Numbered from the stretch's first letter, positions 10,500 through 22,100 are shown. The stretch is DNA of 64,000 nucleotides from Codonopsis lanceolata (GCA_013146195.2 CM028377.1:100152435-100216434), one strand, 5' to 3'. Made by a program: numbers and translations. The notes: generated by a model from the sequence alone, not told the origin.

Positions 10500-11185
10500 G
10501 TAAGAATTTAAAGAGGGTGATAATGTTACTTATTTGCAGCCTAGATGAAGAGAGTGTAGCCTGAGTGTGAACTTGATCGGCGTCGGGAATGGAGGTTCTT
10601 GTTCTTCTTCAAAAACTTCAACTTGATGGGATGCAATGGTGGATGGATGGAGGTAGGGGATGAAGAGTGATGAAGGAGGAGGAAGATTCTTGGAGTACGT
10701 GCCGGAATTTGAGCCGATCTGCAAGAGTTTGCCAGAATTTGGGAGGGAGAGCTGCTGCTTTGCTGTTGTGCTTGAAGAGGGAGAAAGTTTTGGGTGAATT
10801 GCAAATGAAAACCCGACAGCCTTTATATACAGGGACCTTGCGGTCGCAAGGTCTGCCACACCTTGCGTCCGCAAGGTGGGCAGTCAAAGCGGTTGGCATT
10901 CTATACTGATTCCCACGTCTGCCCGGTACGCTGCACGAAATTCGCATTTACTGGGGACCTTGCGGTCGCAAGGTCCTTCACACCTTGTGTCCGTAAGGTG
11001 TCCAGAACTTGTCCTTCTTGTTTTCTTTTCTCAGCCTTTCAACAGTTTTGAAGTTTAGCCCTTCCGTTAACTTCCGTTATGTTTTGTATCTTTCATGTAT
11101 GCAAAAACTTAACAAAAACTCTAGACTAAAAATTATTAGTAACATATAAATACAAACTAAGATGTTTTTCTCCCCCAAACTTGAA
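10500..11185 (-). promoter_or_regulatory. Internal LTR/U3-like module upstream of the third ORF
   Basis: Reading the minus strand from 11185: a purine tract (AAGTTTGGGGGAGAAAAAC), an AT-rich stretch, then two pairs of the 18-bp palindromes (10982/10957 and 10860/10835), then TATATAAAGG at about 10826, then a leader to the ORF start at 10359. The palindromes have the same 25-base spacing as in the true U3 at 6557-6699, and the neighbouring phrases (TTCTGGACACCTT and GGACAAGTTCTGGACACC) are alike. It therefore looks like a second promoter unit inside the element. It could instead be a scrap of another related LTR. Confidence 0.55.
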
Positions 11186-11343
11186 TTTTGGCATATTTAA
11201 TTAAAAATTAAATGACCAAAAGTTAAATTTAACGGAGAAAAACATATTTAAACTAACTATAAAAGCAAATAACATTCAAAATAGTGGGTTGCCTCCCACT
11301 TAGCGCCTTTGTTTAACGTCTTTGGCTCGACCAAACTGCAAGC

Positions 11344-12600
11344 CTAATCTCGGGGTGGTTCACTGTCAGCCAAACGAATTAACTCGATTGTTCGTTCAAC
11401 TGACATCGGCTCTAAATATGGCTTGAGTCGGTGCCCATTCACTTTAAAAACTTCATTATTTTTAGGATTTTGAATATCAACAGCTCCATGAGGATAAATT
11501 CGTACAATTATAAAGGGACCAGACCATTTAGATTTTAATTTTCCGGGGAATAACCTTAATCTAGAATTAAAAAGTAACACTTTCATACCTGGATGAAACA
11601 TTTTGTTGGCTAATCCCATGTCATGATATTTCTTGGTCTTTTCTTTATATGTTTTAGCATTTTCATACGAATTCAACCCATGTTCTTCTAACTCATTTAA
11701 CTGAAACAATCTTTCTTCTCCAGCTAATGTTAAATCTAAATTTAACACTTTAACCGCCCAATAGGCATTATGCTTAATTTCAACTGGTAAATGGCAAGCT
11801 TTGCCATAAACCATTCTATATGGACTCATTCCTATGGGGGTTTTAAAAGCAGTTCGGTATGCCCATAAAACATCCTTAAGTTTAGATTCACAATCTTTAC
11901 GATTAGGCCTAACAGTCTTTTCTAATAATGCTTTTATTTGCCTATTGCTAACTTCTACTTGGCCGGATGTTTGAGGATGATAAGGTGTAGCTAACTTGTG
12001 AGTTACACCATGCTTTCTAAGAACATTATTCAACAACTTATTGGTAAAATGAGTTCCTTGGTCACTTATTATGGCCTTAGGTACTCCATATCTAGCAAAT
12101 AAATCTTCTACAAATTTAACTAATGTTTTTCCATCATTAGTCTTGGTTGCTACTGCTTCAATCCATTTAGATACGTAATCGACTGCTACTAGAATATACT
12201 CACAATTATTTGACATTGGAAAAGGACCCATGAAATCAATGCCCCAAACATCAAATATTTCAACAACTAAATTAATATGCAAGGGCATTTCATTTTCTTT
12301 CCTATTCCACCTGCTCTTTGACACTTATCACATGTTCTATAAAACAATTCACAATCTCTAAAAACAAGAGGCCAATATAAACCCGATTGCAAAATTTTTC
12401 TAGCAGCCTTTGTTTCCACTAAAATGACCTCCACAAGAATATCCATGGCAAAATTCCATAATACCTTGTTGGTCTTTTTTCTCGAATACATCTTCTTATT
12501 AAAGAATCGAACAAATTTTGTATAAATGTGGTGCTTCCCAAAAATAATTTTAGTTTCCGCTAAAAATTTCTTCTTTCATAATGATCAAAATCCTGATTAA
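11344..12600 (-). pseudogene. Athila integrase region
   Basis: Integrase inserts element cDNA into the host chromosome. The N-terminal zinc-binding part (12491-12267) keeps KILQSGLYWP and CDKC, but its histidine end is lost to a frameshift. The core (12324-11344, 326 codons, open) shows WGIDFMGPF (first D), ISDQGTHF (second D) and TSGQVEVSNRQ (E), so the DDE triad is present. The C-terminal part (LLFNSRLRLFPGKLKSKWSG and GHRLKPYLE) is typical of the lineage. A related copy lies on plus at 62290-64000. The long open core suggests relatively recent decay. Confidence 0.85.
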
Positions 12601-12659
12601 TGATATCGACACATAGTAGTTGACAAAATCAAGATACCAAGGGTCGAATCTTTAATGGC

Positions 12660-13130
12660 TAAAAGTTGTTCATCAGAAAATTATCATTTATGGGGACAGA
12701 TCATCAAGAAATTGACGCTCAAGCAAGGGTGAAAATTCCAACTGACAAATGGTCGGCTACGACATTCTCGGTTCCCTTTTTATCTTTGATAGTAATGTCA
12801 AATTCTTGTAACAGTAACATCCATCTAATTAATCTTGGTTTAGCATCTTTCTTGCTTAACAAATATTTCAATGTTGAATGATCAGAAAATATTATCACCT
12901 TTGATCCTAATAGATATGATCTAAATTTTTCTAAAGCATATACTACTGCCAAAAATTCCTTTTCAGTAGTTGTATAATTCAATTGTGCATCATTTAGAGT
13001 TCTACTAGCATAGTGGATCACATGAGGCTTTCTATCTACCCTTTGTCCTAACACGGCTCCAATTGCAAAATCTGATGCATCACACATGATTTCAAAAGGA
13101 AGTGACCAATCAGGGCCGGATAAAATAGGG
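12660..13130 (-). pseudogene. Athila RNase H domain
   Basis: The ORF 13087-12719 carries CDASDFAIGAVLGQ, TEKEFLAVVYALEKFR, FSDHSTLKYLL and ENVVADHLS, so the four acidic motifs of the retroelement RNase H fold are all visible. It is a domain of the pol polyprotein and degrades RNA in RNA-DNA hybrids. A frameshift separates it from RT upstream, and frame is lost again before integrase. Confidence 0.85.
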
Positions 13131-13189
13131 CGTAGTTAATTTTTCTTTTAATAAATTAAAAGCTTCTAAACATTCTTTATCAAAATAAA

Positions 13190-14150
13190 TTATGTATCTT
13201 TTGCTAGCAAATTACATAGAGGTTTACGATTTTGGAAAAATCTTTTATAAATCTTCGATAAAAACCAAAGATGCCCAAGAAAACTTCTAACTCCTTTAAC
13301 CGAAGTGAGGGGTAGTTGTGAAATAACTTCAATTTTAGCTTTATCAACTTCAATGCCTTTATTTGAAACAACATGCCCTAAGACAATTCCATGTTTTACC
13401 ATGAAGTGACTTTTCTCCCAACTTAAAGTTAAATTAGTTTCACAAAGATCTTTTCAGACTGATGTAAGGTTTTCTAAACAATGATCAAAAGAATTTCCAA
13501 AACCGAAAAATCGTCCATGAAAACTTCTACGCATCTTTCAACTAAATCAAAATATAGAAATCATGCATCTTTGAAAAGTAGCCGGTGCATTACATAATCC
13601 AAAAGGCATTCTCCTAAAAGCAAAAGTACCAAAGGGACATGTAAAAGTTGTTTTCTTGGTCTTCGGTGCAACAGGATCCGATTGTAACTAGAAAACCCAT
13701 CAAGAAAGCAATAATATTCATGACCGGCTAGTCTTTCAAGGATTTGGTCAATAAATGGCAAAGGAAAGTGGTCTTTCCTAGTTGCCGCATTTAATTTCCG
13801 CAAATCAATGCACATTCTATAACCAGTTATTGTTCTTGTAGGGACTAATTCATCTTTCTCATTTTTAACAACAGTAATTCCTGACTTTTTAGGAACTACT
13901 TGTACAGACTTAACCATTTACTATCTTGATATAGGGTAAATTATACCCGCATCTAAGAGCTTAAGAACTTCTTTTCTAACAGCTTCTTCCATGTGTGGGT
14001 TAAGCCTTCTTTGCCTTTCTCTTGAAGGTTTACTACCTTCTTCTAGATGTATTTTATGCATGCACATAGAGGGACTAATTCCTTTTAAATTGGCTAAGGA
14101 CCATCCTAATGCTTCTCTATGTGTCCATAAAACTTTTAACAAACTAGCTT
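13190..14150 (-). pseudogene. Athila reverse transcriptase domain
   Basis: The enzyme copies element RNA to cDNA. The N-terminal part is in 14142-13921 (GWSLANLKGISPSMCMHKI and EVLKLLDAGIIYPIS). The next part is in 13917-13561 (VVPKKSGITVVKNEKDE, RKLNAATRKDHFPLPF and HEYYCFLDGFSSYN), then a frameshift. The catalytic FMDD box lies near 13510-13521 in another frame. The thumb/connection (ISQLPLTSVKGVRSFLGH) is in 13402-13190. Several frameshifts and a stop make it non-functional. Conserved blocks and spacing match Athila RT. Confidence 0.85.
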
Positions 14151-14154
14151 CTTG

Positions 14155-14751
14155 CTATTCCGTTAAGTCGGCTGCTATAATAACAGGCAAAGTGTTACCT
14201 TCCCCTAAAAATGCATATTTTAAATGGGGTGGTAATGGCTTTAATTCTTCAACTTTAGGAGAATTAATGGATGGCATAAATTCAGAATTTTCTACTTTAA
14301 TAGTTTCTTTTATTTTAGCCTCCTCATTCTCTACTTTATTATCTTTAATTTCTTCCTCAATGTTCTCTATCTCAATTTCTTCAAAGAGAGATTTCAGAAT
14401 CTCTACTTCATCATCTTTAATTTCATTAATTTCTTCTTCTACTTTTTCAGATTTATCAGAATTATTTTCTGATTCTTTCTTTCTATCTTCTTTATCTTTC
14501 TTTTTACTAGCTTCTAACTTTTCTCTCTCTTGTCTTTCCTCTTCTTCTATTTCTCTTTCAATTTCATCAATGTCAATTTTTATGGGAGGGATAGGACTAT
14601 CATCATAAACTATGAATCTATCTCTCTCATATTCTTCCTCTTCTTCAAAAGTTTCAGTTGATAACTTTTCAATCTCATCTATTGAAAAACAGGCACTTAT
14701 GTCACTAGGTCTATTCATAGCATCAAACACGTAGATTTCAACAGCTTTCAC
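14155..14751 (-). pseudogene. Acidic linker between Athila protease and RT
   Basis: 199 codons, extremely Glu/Lys-rich (repeated EEE, KKK and EIE), probably coiled coil. It ends in PHLKYAFLGEGNTLPVI, the conserved entry to the RT domain. It is part of the pol polyprotein, not a separate gene, and is open over its whole length. Confidence 0.7.
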
Positions 14752-14873
14752 CTAGGACCGACATTGTGAGTTTACCATTTTTCACATTAATCATTGTATT
14801 GGCAAGTAGCCATAAATGGTCTGCCTAACAATAATTGGACTTCAATAATTATTGCATATCTTCCTTTCCATCT

Positions 14874-15160
14874 CTAGACCCCCAAAGTCAACTGAATGAT
14901 TTGTTTATCAACCTGAACTAGGCTGTCTTCCACTGTACCCAAAGGATATTTAACTGAACGATCAGCTAATTGTAATTGCATAGTAGTGGGTTTTAGTTCT
15001 CCTAACCCTAACTGTTTATAGACCGCAAAAGGCATCAAATTAATACTTGCTCCTAAATCTAGCATTGCTTTCATCTTTTTAGAGCTTCCCAAGGAAACTT
15101 GGATATTAAAGCTACCAGGGTCTTTCAACTTAGGTGGTAATTCGGGTTGTAAAACGTAAC
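14874..15160 (-). pseudogene. Athila aspartic protease domain
   Basis: The ORF 15128-14874 contains AMLDLGASINLMP, the active-site loop in the DLGAS form usual for Athila, then LADRSVKYPLGTVED. It would cleave the gag-pol polyprotein. It is separated from the linker at 14751 by a stretch with stops. Confidence 0.75.
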
Positions 15161-15336
15161 TTACGCTTTAAACAATAATCTTTTCATTGTTTTCAAACTT
15201 GTGTTTCTTAGAGTGAAGATCTTTGAAAACTTTGCATAAGCTGGAATATTTTTAATAACATTAAGCAAAGGAAGATTAACATTCACTTTGGATAACATAT
15301 TATAAATTTCCATAAATTGTTTGTCCATTCGGTTTT

Positions 15337-17024
15337 TCATAAGTCTTCTTGGAAACGGAATTGAGGAACATAAGGTGGTGGAGCCACATAAGGTTCCTCT
15401 TCTTCTTGATCCAACTCTTTTTCAACTTCAATTGTATTATCTTTATTTTGAACCTCTTTTTCTTGTTCCTTATTTGGAACTTCTACTTCTACTTCTTGAT
15501 TATTTAATTCATTATTCTCTTTATTACTATCACTATCCTTTTCGATTTCTTTTTCAATTTTCTTTTCGTAATTTTCTAGTAGCATGCATTTTAGAAGAAG
15601 GATCGATCACTTACCTCTTCACCTATTACCTTACCGCTTCGCAAGACGGTGATTGACTTGGCTTGCTCGGTTTGACTAGGAACTTCCTTCTTCTCTTTTA
15701 TCAACTTCGAATTTGCAATGTGCTTCTTTAGATTTTCAATCTCTTCAAGCATGTATTTCATCAATGCTGCTTGACCTTTACTTGCTACATCTTGTTTGGG
15801 AACTTCTTCAATTCTCAACTGATTTTGATTTGGCAACTGTGGAGGTTGTGGTGGTTGAGGTTGGAATTGTTGAGGTTGCAAAGGCTTATTTCCTCCCCAA
15901 GAAAAGTTAGGATGATTCCTCCAACCAGGATTATATGTGTTTGAATAGGATCATTCCTTGGCCTTGAGGGTACATATTCATAGCATTAGCCTGCTCGAAT
16001 ACATAGCACTTGATGGACAAAATTAGTAGCATGAGAATATAATCCACATAAAGCACATGCTTCTTGAATTTGCCAATTTTCAAATTGAGCTTGTGTATTT
16101 GAATTATCTTGCAATTGATATAGGCTTCTATTTTTACCTCTAGCACTTTTCTGTTGGGAATTAATACTTAACATCTCAAATAATTCTTCTAGTGCTTCTG
16201 GTGTCATTCTATTAATAGAACCACCAGCTGCACTATCAACCATAGTTTGTAAGCCTGGCGAAAGACCATGATAAAATTGAAGCACTAACACATGTTGAGC
16301 CAAATTATGATGAGGACACATAATGAGCAGATTTTTAAATCTATCCCATGACTCATGGAATGTTTCACCTGGTTCATTTTGGAATGACATGATTTGTTTT
16401 CTATATTCAGTAAGAGATGCATGCTTGTAAAATTTACTCATAAACAAATCATATAATTGAGCCCAAGTATAAACACTATTTAGGTGTTAAGTTCATAAAC
16501 CATCTCTTTGCCAATTCTTTTAATGCACTGGAAAATATTTCATTTTAATTTGATCTTCACCAACCCTCCTAAAGGAAAAGTACTCATCATGTATTCATAT
16601 TCTCTTAAGAAACCGACAGATCTTCATGAGGCATCCCATGAAAAGATGGTATGGCATTAAAATAATGACCTTTAACTCAAAATTCCTTACAAAGATCCGG
16701 CAAGACTAAACATGATGTCACAACATTTAATGAAGGTCTACTAAAGTCATTAATAGTTCTTTGATTTATCACTACTTCCATATTTCTTCTTGCGTGTTCT
16801 TTCTTCTCTTTGATTCCTAATTGACTGGGTCAACTGGATTTTCGTGATTTCTATTATTGTTATTTTCTTCCATTGGAGGATCAACCGTAGGATCCTCTTG
16901 ATTCAATTGGTCTTGATTATCAAACTCGAGCTAGATTTTCAAGGACTTCTTGATTTCTTCTAACAATATTTATATCTTGATTTAAGTCTACCAATTTAGG
17001 ATTCAAAGATCTACGACCGTGCAT
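15337..17024 (-). pseudogene. Athila gag relic
   Basis: Starts at ATG 17024 (MHGRRSLNPKLVDLNQD), then passes stops and shifts until 16447-15986. That stretch carries the Athila capsid signature (FHESWDRFKNLLIMCPHH, VLQFYHGLSPGLQTMVDSAA and TPEALEELFEML) and a half zinc knuckle (CALCGLYSH). The region 15881-15591 has a Gln/Pro-rich run and ITVLRSGKVIGE. The region 15585-15337 is Glu/Asn-rich. It forms the virus-like particle in intact relatives and is clearly disabled here. Confidence 0.8.
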
Positions 17025-17180
17025 AAAAATAAATTAAAGCAATTTAAAAACAACTAACTATAAAAAAATAAAATAAAATCTTTTGTATTTTTATTTTTAT
17101 GAAAACCTGAAAATTAAACTAAAAACTAAATTAAATTAAAAACTACGCTACCAACAAACTAACTACGTGAACTAGCTTGT

Positions 17181-17195
17181 CTCGCAACGGCGCCA
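17181..17195 (-). other. Primer binding site (tRNA-Asp type) of the Athila element
   Basis: The minus strand reads TGGCGCCGTTGCGAG. The first 12 bases match the Athila consensus TGGCGCCGTTGCCGGGGA and the last three diverge. It sits six bases inside the LTR end at 17202. Confidence 0.8.
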
Positions 17196-17201
17196 AAAAC
17201 T

Positions 17202-18020
17202 TGATCGATGTTTTAATTAATCTTTTTCCTTGCAAGTGGACAAGACTATTATAGAATAGTATTGGAAGCAAGGGTCGAACCCACGAGACAAGTGATCACG
17301 AACAAGGCAATTTATTGATAGCAAATTATTAATCTAAAGGGGTTTTTATATTTATTTCTACTCTAAACTACTATTTATATTTAGATGTTTAACTAATTAG
17401 CAAGAATAACGTATATGAAGATCTTATGGTGGGTGGCAATCTAGGATTTCGGTTTCACTTGTATCTCCTTTATGTTCAATTCATAATAATTATCATTCAA
17501 TGTCTTGGGTTCTGTTCACTAAAGATAGATATAGTCCGTTGAACAATTGGTTCAGCCTCCATCCCCCAAAATTCATCCATTCTATATCCTAAGCACAAGA
17601 ACTGTCAATCTAGTTGTCACCTAGATTTATGATCTATCTCTGTCACCTAGATCATGTATGAACTTGGTCCTAACTTATCACTCGTGCATCGATAGGTCCA
17701 ATTTATTGTGTTGGTGAGCCATTGTACGACATATGCACATTGGTCATGCAGCTTATCCGCACCTCTGGCCTTTATTATTTGCGATTACATTCATTTGTTC
17801 AAAGCAAAATAATATAGGGATTGATAAACAACACAATCAACAAGCATTGAATGAACATATATAAGAATCAAAAGCATAAATTTGATACAAGTTACCTCCC
17901 ACCTCCTAGATTATGGATGAATTTAGTTCATCATAGACAATGAACAACACATGGAGATGATCGGATACATGATTTGATCTTCAATACTTGAAATTACAAA
18001 ATCTAACTATGTTATAATCA
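17202..18020 (-). repeat. Athila 5' LTR (right copy), truncated
   Basis: About 820 bases matching 5596-6430 with scattered substitutions and small indels. Identity ends at about 18020, where the copia LTR sequence begins. The U3 part with the palindromes is missing. Confidence 0.85.
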
Positions 18021-18970
18021 AAACTACCTATAGTTCTAGATTTGGTTGAGTGTTTAGTGTTTAGAACCGTTTAGTGTTAGTTTAGGCGGTTTTGCAAGCT
18101 TCAGCAAAACCTTGGAAGAACAACGTTGACTTTGAAACCGTCAAAGAGCGAAAAATCAAGATTAGCCGATCATAAATTATGACACGATACACCTATCTAG
18201 ATATTTTTGAAAATGTCTAGTCATAATGTCTTCAGATTTCACTTTAAAGAAGTCAACTCTACATGCCGACAACCGTCTGCATCGCCTCCTCGAAACCCGA
18301 AGTCCGAAGACATTACCCTTTTGGCTAAGAAGACTTTCTAAGCCGCAGAGCCTCGCACTGAAAACCTACTCTATTTGGGAATGTCCCACACACACGTGAG
18401 ATCTGGAAGAATTCCAAAGCTTGAAGAATGGCCTCAAAGCCAAGAATTCAAAGTAAGATTCAAGTTACACTCTCAGCCATTTCTCAAGTTTCTTTAAAAA
18501 AATTAACACCTGGGTTTTTCAGTTTATCCCAAGACTCTTTAAAGACCGTGTGAGAACAATTAATCCTTGATTGTTTCTCTCACCTTTATACACTTGGTTA
18601 AAAACTTATTTTGTACACGATCCATTAGAGATCTTACTCATAAACCTAGTGGATAAACAAGTGCACTTTTAAAATCCAAAGCTAACCACTTTGGTAGTGG
18701 ACGAGTACTATTCACGCACGAACCACTTCAAATCGTTGTGTTCTGCTTTGAATCGTTTATAATTTCTAAACTGCTCATACCGATTAAGAACATGTTTCGA
18801 ATGCACTACTTAGCATATCTCTATTCAGATGCACTCCTCTGTTCCGCTTGCTTAACACTTCTAATTAAATCATTTTAAGAAATCATTAAGTTTACGAAAG
18901 TTTTTTATAAAAACATAACTAGGCTATTCAACCCCCCTTAGCCTAGATTGAGCCTATTTTGGGACCAACA

Positions 18971-18983
18971 ATTGGTATCGAGC
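18971..18983 (+). other. Primer binding site of the SIRE-like element
   Basis: ATTGGTATCGAGC directly follows the LTR end at 18970. It is a variant of the initiator-Met site TTGGTATCAGAGC. Confidence 0.75.
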
Positions 18984-19036
18984 TTAATTCTTTGAAAAAT
19001 TCATTTTTCCAAGCTTAACCTCTTGTGAATAGATCC

Positions 19037-20680
19037 TATGGCTCCTCATATTGATGCCCTTCAAATACCACCACGTCCCAATATTGGACGAAGGCCACTT
19101 AAGTATGGAAAGATAAAGTTATGAGATATATGAACTCTATTGACAATCGGTTGTGGCAATGTGTTCTAACAGGTCCTTATATTCCAATAAAACCCAACCT
19201 ACTTGCCGAAGTAGCCAGTAGACCTCCCGAGATACCTAAATCCATGAATGAATGGACAGACGAAGAAAGGAGGCTTGTTGAACTCGACAGCAAAGCTATT
19301 CATATCATATCCATTATGTCGACACAAGCACATCTCAACAGATCATCGGATGCAAACGCCAAGGAATGAAGCCTTTGGAATATCTTGAAGGAGACTGCCA
19401 ACCGAGACAACGTAAAAGTATAAGCATTCAACAATTCGATTCCCAAAGATCCTAAGGAGACTCTACGACAAGCCTACGACAGATTTTGTGAGGTAGTAAA
19501 CAGTTGTTATTCTCTAGGAAAAGAATATAGTGTTAAGGAAGTAAATATGAGATTTTTAGCTTCTCTAGGAAGTTTGTGGCATGTTAAAACCACTGCAATA
19601 AAAGAGTCCAAAGACTTAAACTCCATGCACCTCAGAAGTTTGTATGCGAGTTTAACCGTCTATGAGCAAGAATTACTTCAAGCTCAAGAACAGGACAAAC
19701 ATTTCAAACTTCCTTCTTTTTCTCGCTATCTCGAAATTCCGCCCAAGAAAATAAACCATCTACTTCTTCAAATGAAAATGAAATTCTCTAACGAGCAATT
19801 TGCCATGTTCAAGAAGTTTCAAAATTCTCAAAATTTAACAAAGGAAGGAAGCAAACCGGCCACTTTCAAAAAACTGAAACTCATACAACAATGAGTTAGT
19901 TTGCTACAATTGGAAGCTCGGTCACTTTGCTTCTAAATGTCCTAAGCCAAAATATGAAGCCTATAAAAGGAGACCATCTAAATCATTTTCTAAACATAGA
20001 GGTCTACTGGCTGAGGACTTAGAAGAAAACCATGTATCTACTTGGTTTGAAACTGATTCTGATGAGGATGATAGTGATGACTCACCCGAGCAGGCACACA
20101 TTTGCCTTGTTGCTCTAGAGTCACCTCCCACCTATGATTCAGATAGTGAAGTTAAATACTCTCCTTTCCAAGCTAACATTGAACAATCTTCCAAGAGCCT
20201 TCAAAAGAAGAAATCCTCAAGGATGCTCAAGACATGCTAGAGGAATTCAATGAATTTAAAGGCCTATGTTAAGTTAGCTAAAAGTCATGCAGGTTGAACT
20301 AGAAATCCGCCGAAGCCGAAGTTAAAACTCTCCATGGAGTCCAAAGCAGAAAATATCAAGTTAAAAGAAGAGAACAAATTTCTCAATGAAAAGGTTGTCT
20401 CATTTTATTGATCATGCCAAAGAGATATTCTGGCTGAGAAAGATGAGTTGAAAAGCCACCAACAACTCATGGAATAACTCAACCATGTTTTGTTTAAATT
20501 TTTGTTCCACTTCTCGTGCAACCTCTTAACAGAAAATGAACATTTTAGAGTAAATAGTAATGTCCTGCACAATATCAAAACCTTAACAAGGGTAAAAAGA
20601 AGGAATTGGTTATCTGCTACTCCTTATAAATACCCTAAGGTTCAAATTATCAAAAAAAAGTTGAAGCTTTGAAAGCAAAA
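19037..20680 (+). pseudogene. SIRE-like copia gag relic
   Basis: The start is ATG 19037 (MAPHIDALQIPPRPN). A frameshift leads to the frame 19121-19369 (YMNSIDNRLWQCVLTGP and MNEWTDEERRLVELDSKA), which ends in a TGA. A further open stretch is 19547-19894 (MRFLASLGSLWHV and SMHLRSLYASLTVYEQELL), the UBN2-type copia capsid. A zinc knuckle at about 19910-19950 reads CYNWKLGHFASKC, with the second Cys replaced by Trp. Then comes an acidic Asp/Ser stretch (ETDSDEDDSDDS). At least three frame breaks. No pol is visible before the gap. Confidence 0.75.
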
Positions 20681-20726
20681 CAATCATCCGCCGGAGAGAA
20701 ACGCTAAAGGTGGTGCATCAACGCCT

Positions 20727-20826
20727 NNNNNNNNNNNNNNNNNNNNNNNNNNNNNNNNNNNNNNNNNNNNNNNNNNNNNNNNNNNNNNNNNNNNNNNNNN
20801 NNNNNNNNNNNNNNNNNNNNNNNNNN
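20727..20826. other. Assembly gap, 100 N
   Basis: Exactly 100 N, the usual placeholder for a gap of unknown size. Left is copia gag; right is the antisense ORF of a Tat/Ogre element. Their adjacency is not proven. Confidence 1.
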
Positions 20827-22100
20827 CTCAGCTTTGAGGGGCAACTAACCCGGCTTCCGTAAATATCCTCGCCTACCTCCATCAGGCGAGCATCTATCCC
20901 ATTAGTAACATGACGGCCCAGCAAGTTCCTCAGTCCGCGCCTGATAACGCGGGACGGCCCCTCGGCAGCCACCATTATCCATGCCAGATACCCATGGGAA
21001 AGAAGAATGTAATCAGCAAATGGATAGGCTACCTCCAGCCTCTCAGAATCCCGTTGCCACATCCCCTGAATAGTGGCACCCAAGTCCTCGTCAGTATTCT
21101 CCACTGCTAAATATACAGGACGAGTTGAGTCCGGGATCAGCTGCTCTCTCCCAAATTGGCGCAAGATCCGGTCAGGCCTATAAAAAGAGGTCCGCTCAAT
21201 GCCCAGCATGACCACTTGACTATACTCAGCGGAATACAGAAGAAAGCGCCGGATCTGCCAATGATGGATCACCCAGATTATATCCATGGAGCCCCTGCGG
21301 TAAAAATGCTCAGCCCAATCAAATTCTGAGTAATTGGTCTGAGGAAGGTGACCACGAAGGCCATAAAACGCCGGGTCATACGGTGCTCCATGCGGCACGG
21401 GGGCCATCACCCAGAGAAAGTGCTCCTCCAACCACATATGGATCAAAATGGGGGTGTCGGTAGGGAATAATTCATCGCCGTCGGCAAAAGCATTCAGGCC
21501 TGCGAAGGTCTCCGCCAGAATCACCGAAACAATATTCAGCCGGCGATCTCGAGCCTGCAATGCAAGGTCAACGACCCGCACATCAATGAATCCGGGTTGA
21601 CCCACCAACAAATATCTCCCTACCAGGCAAAGGAAGAGCGCAGACAGCCTACGCCGCAGGTAATCTACATCATCCTCCCTAAATTCTGTGAAGGCCCCAG
21701 GGAGGACAGTTAAATCGAAAGTTACTCCATCAAAGAAACCTGGAGTAGCATCGCGGGTAGTGCGAAAAAGCTCCCGGATGGCCATGTATGGGCGCCTCCT
21801 ATAAGAAGGCACTGCGATCAGGTGAGAAGGTGCCACCCCCAGTATTGCACAGAATTCTTCAAATGTGGGGCACATTTCATTCATGCCAAAATTAAAAAGA
21901 TGGTCTTGAGGAGACCAAAACCTGGAGGCTCCCCTCAGCATGTACCAGTTTATGACAACATTCCTCCAGGACAATAGGCACCTGAATCCAAAGATATGAT
22001 CAAACCAATCCCGCTCGTCTGATCGCAGGGAGAGAATCCAAAAATCCAGGGCATTCTCGTAAAGTTCTATTTCTAATGCCGTGTGAATGCGTGCGGCCAT
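20827..22100 (-). CDS. PMD-like (DUF7745-type) protein, antisense ORF, C-terminus in gap
   Basis: 425 open codons from ATG 22100 (MAARIHTALEIELYENALDFW) to the gap, with no stop: by far the best preserved non-gag/pol frame here. Recognisable blocks are FNFGMNEMCPTFEEFCAILG near residue 70, LFLCLVGRYLLVGQPGFIDV near 155, VSVILAETFAGLNAF near 192 and PILIHMWLEEHFLWVM near 216. A charged tail lies near 300-425. The PTFEEF..ILG core and the domain order match the plant mobile domain-like family usually listed as DUF7745, often found in transposons; biochemical function is unknown. The start is supported by a TATA box about 125 bases upstream and no earlier in-frame ATG. It runs antisense to the Tat/Ogre element. 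Confidence 0.65.

Larger units (their letters stand above)
5596..18020 (-). mobile_element. Athila-lineage Ty3/gypsy retrotransposon, nearly complete, decayed
   Basis: Minus-strand order: 5' LTR (17202-18020, truncated), tRNA-Asp-type primer site, gag, protease, acidic linker, RT, RNase H, integrase, third ORF, long 3' non-coding region, purine tract, 3' LTR (5596-6914). The primer site TGGCGCCGTTGC, the gag and RT types and the putative-plant-transposon ORF after integrase all fit Athila. Every coding region carries frameshifts or stops. The 3' LTR is 1319 bases with terminal TGATCGATGT...ACATCGATCA. The 5' LTR lost its outer 500 or so bases, so no target duplication can be tested. Confidence 0.9.
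18021..20726 (+). mobile_element. SIRE-like Ty1/copia element, 5' part, cut by the gap
   Basis: It consists of a partial LTR (18021-18970) ending in CAACCCCCCTTAGCC then GGGACCAACA, a Met-type primer site and a gag relic. The C-rich LTR end and GGGACCAACA terminus are typical of SIRE/Maximus elements. The LTR start (expected TGTTGGTCCC) is absent, so it is truncated where it meets the Athila LTR. Anything after 20726 is lost in the gap. Confidence 0.75.

Noticed and set aside
10530..10947. Overlapping minus frames of 87-114 codons near 10530-10947
   Set aside because: They fall in the LTR-like promoter/leader module, include the palindromes, and show no family resemblance.
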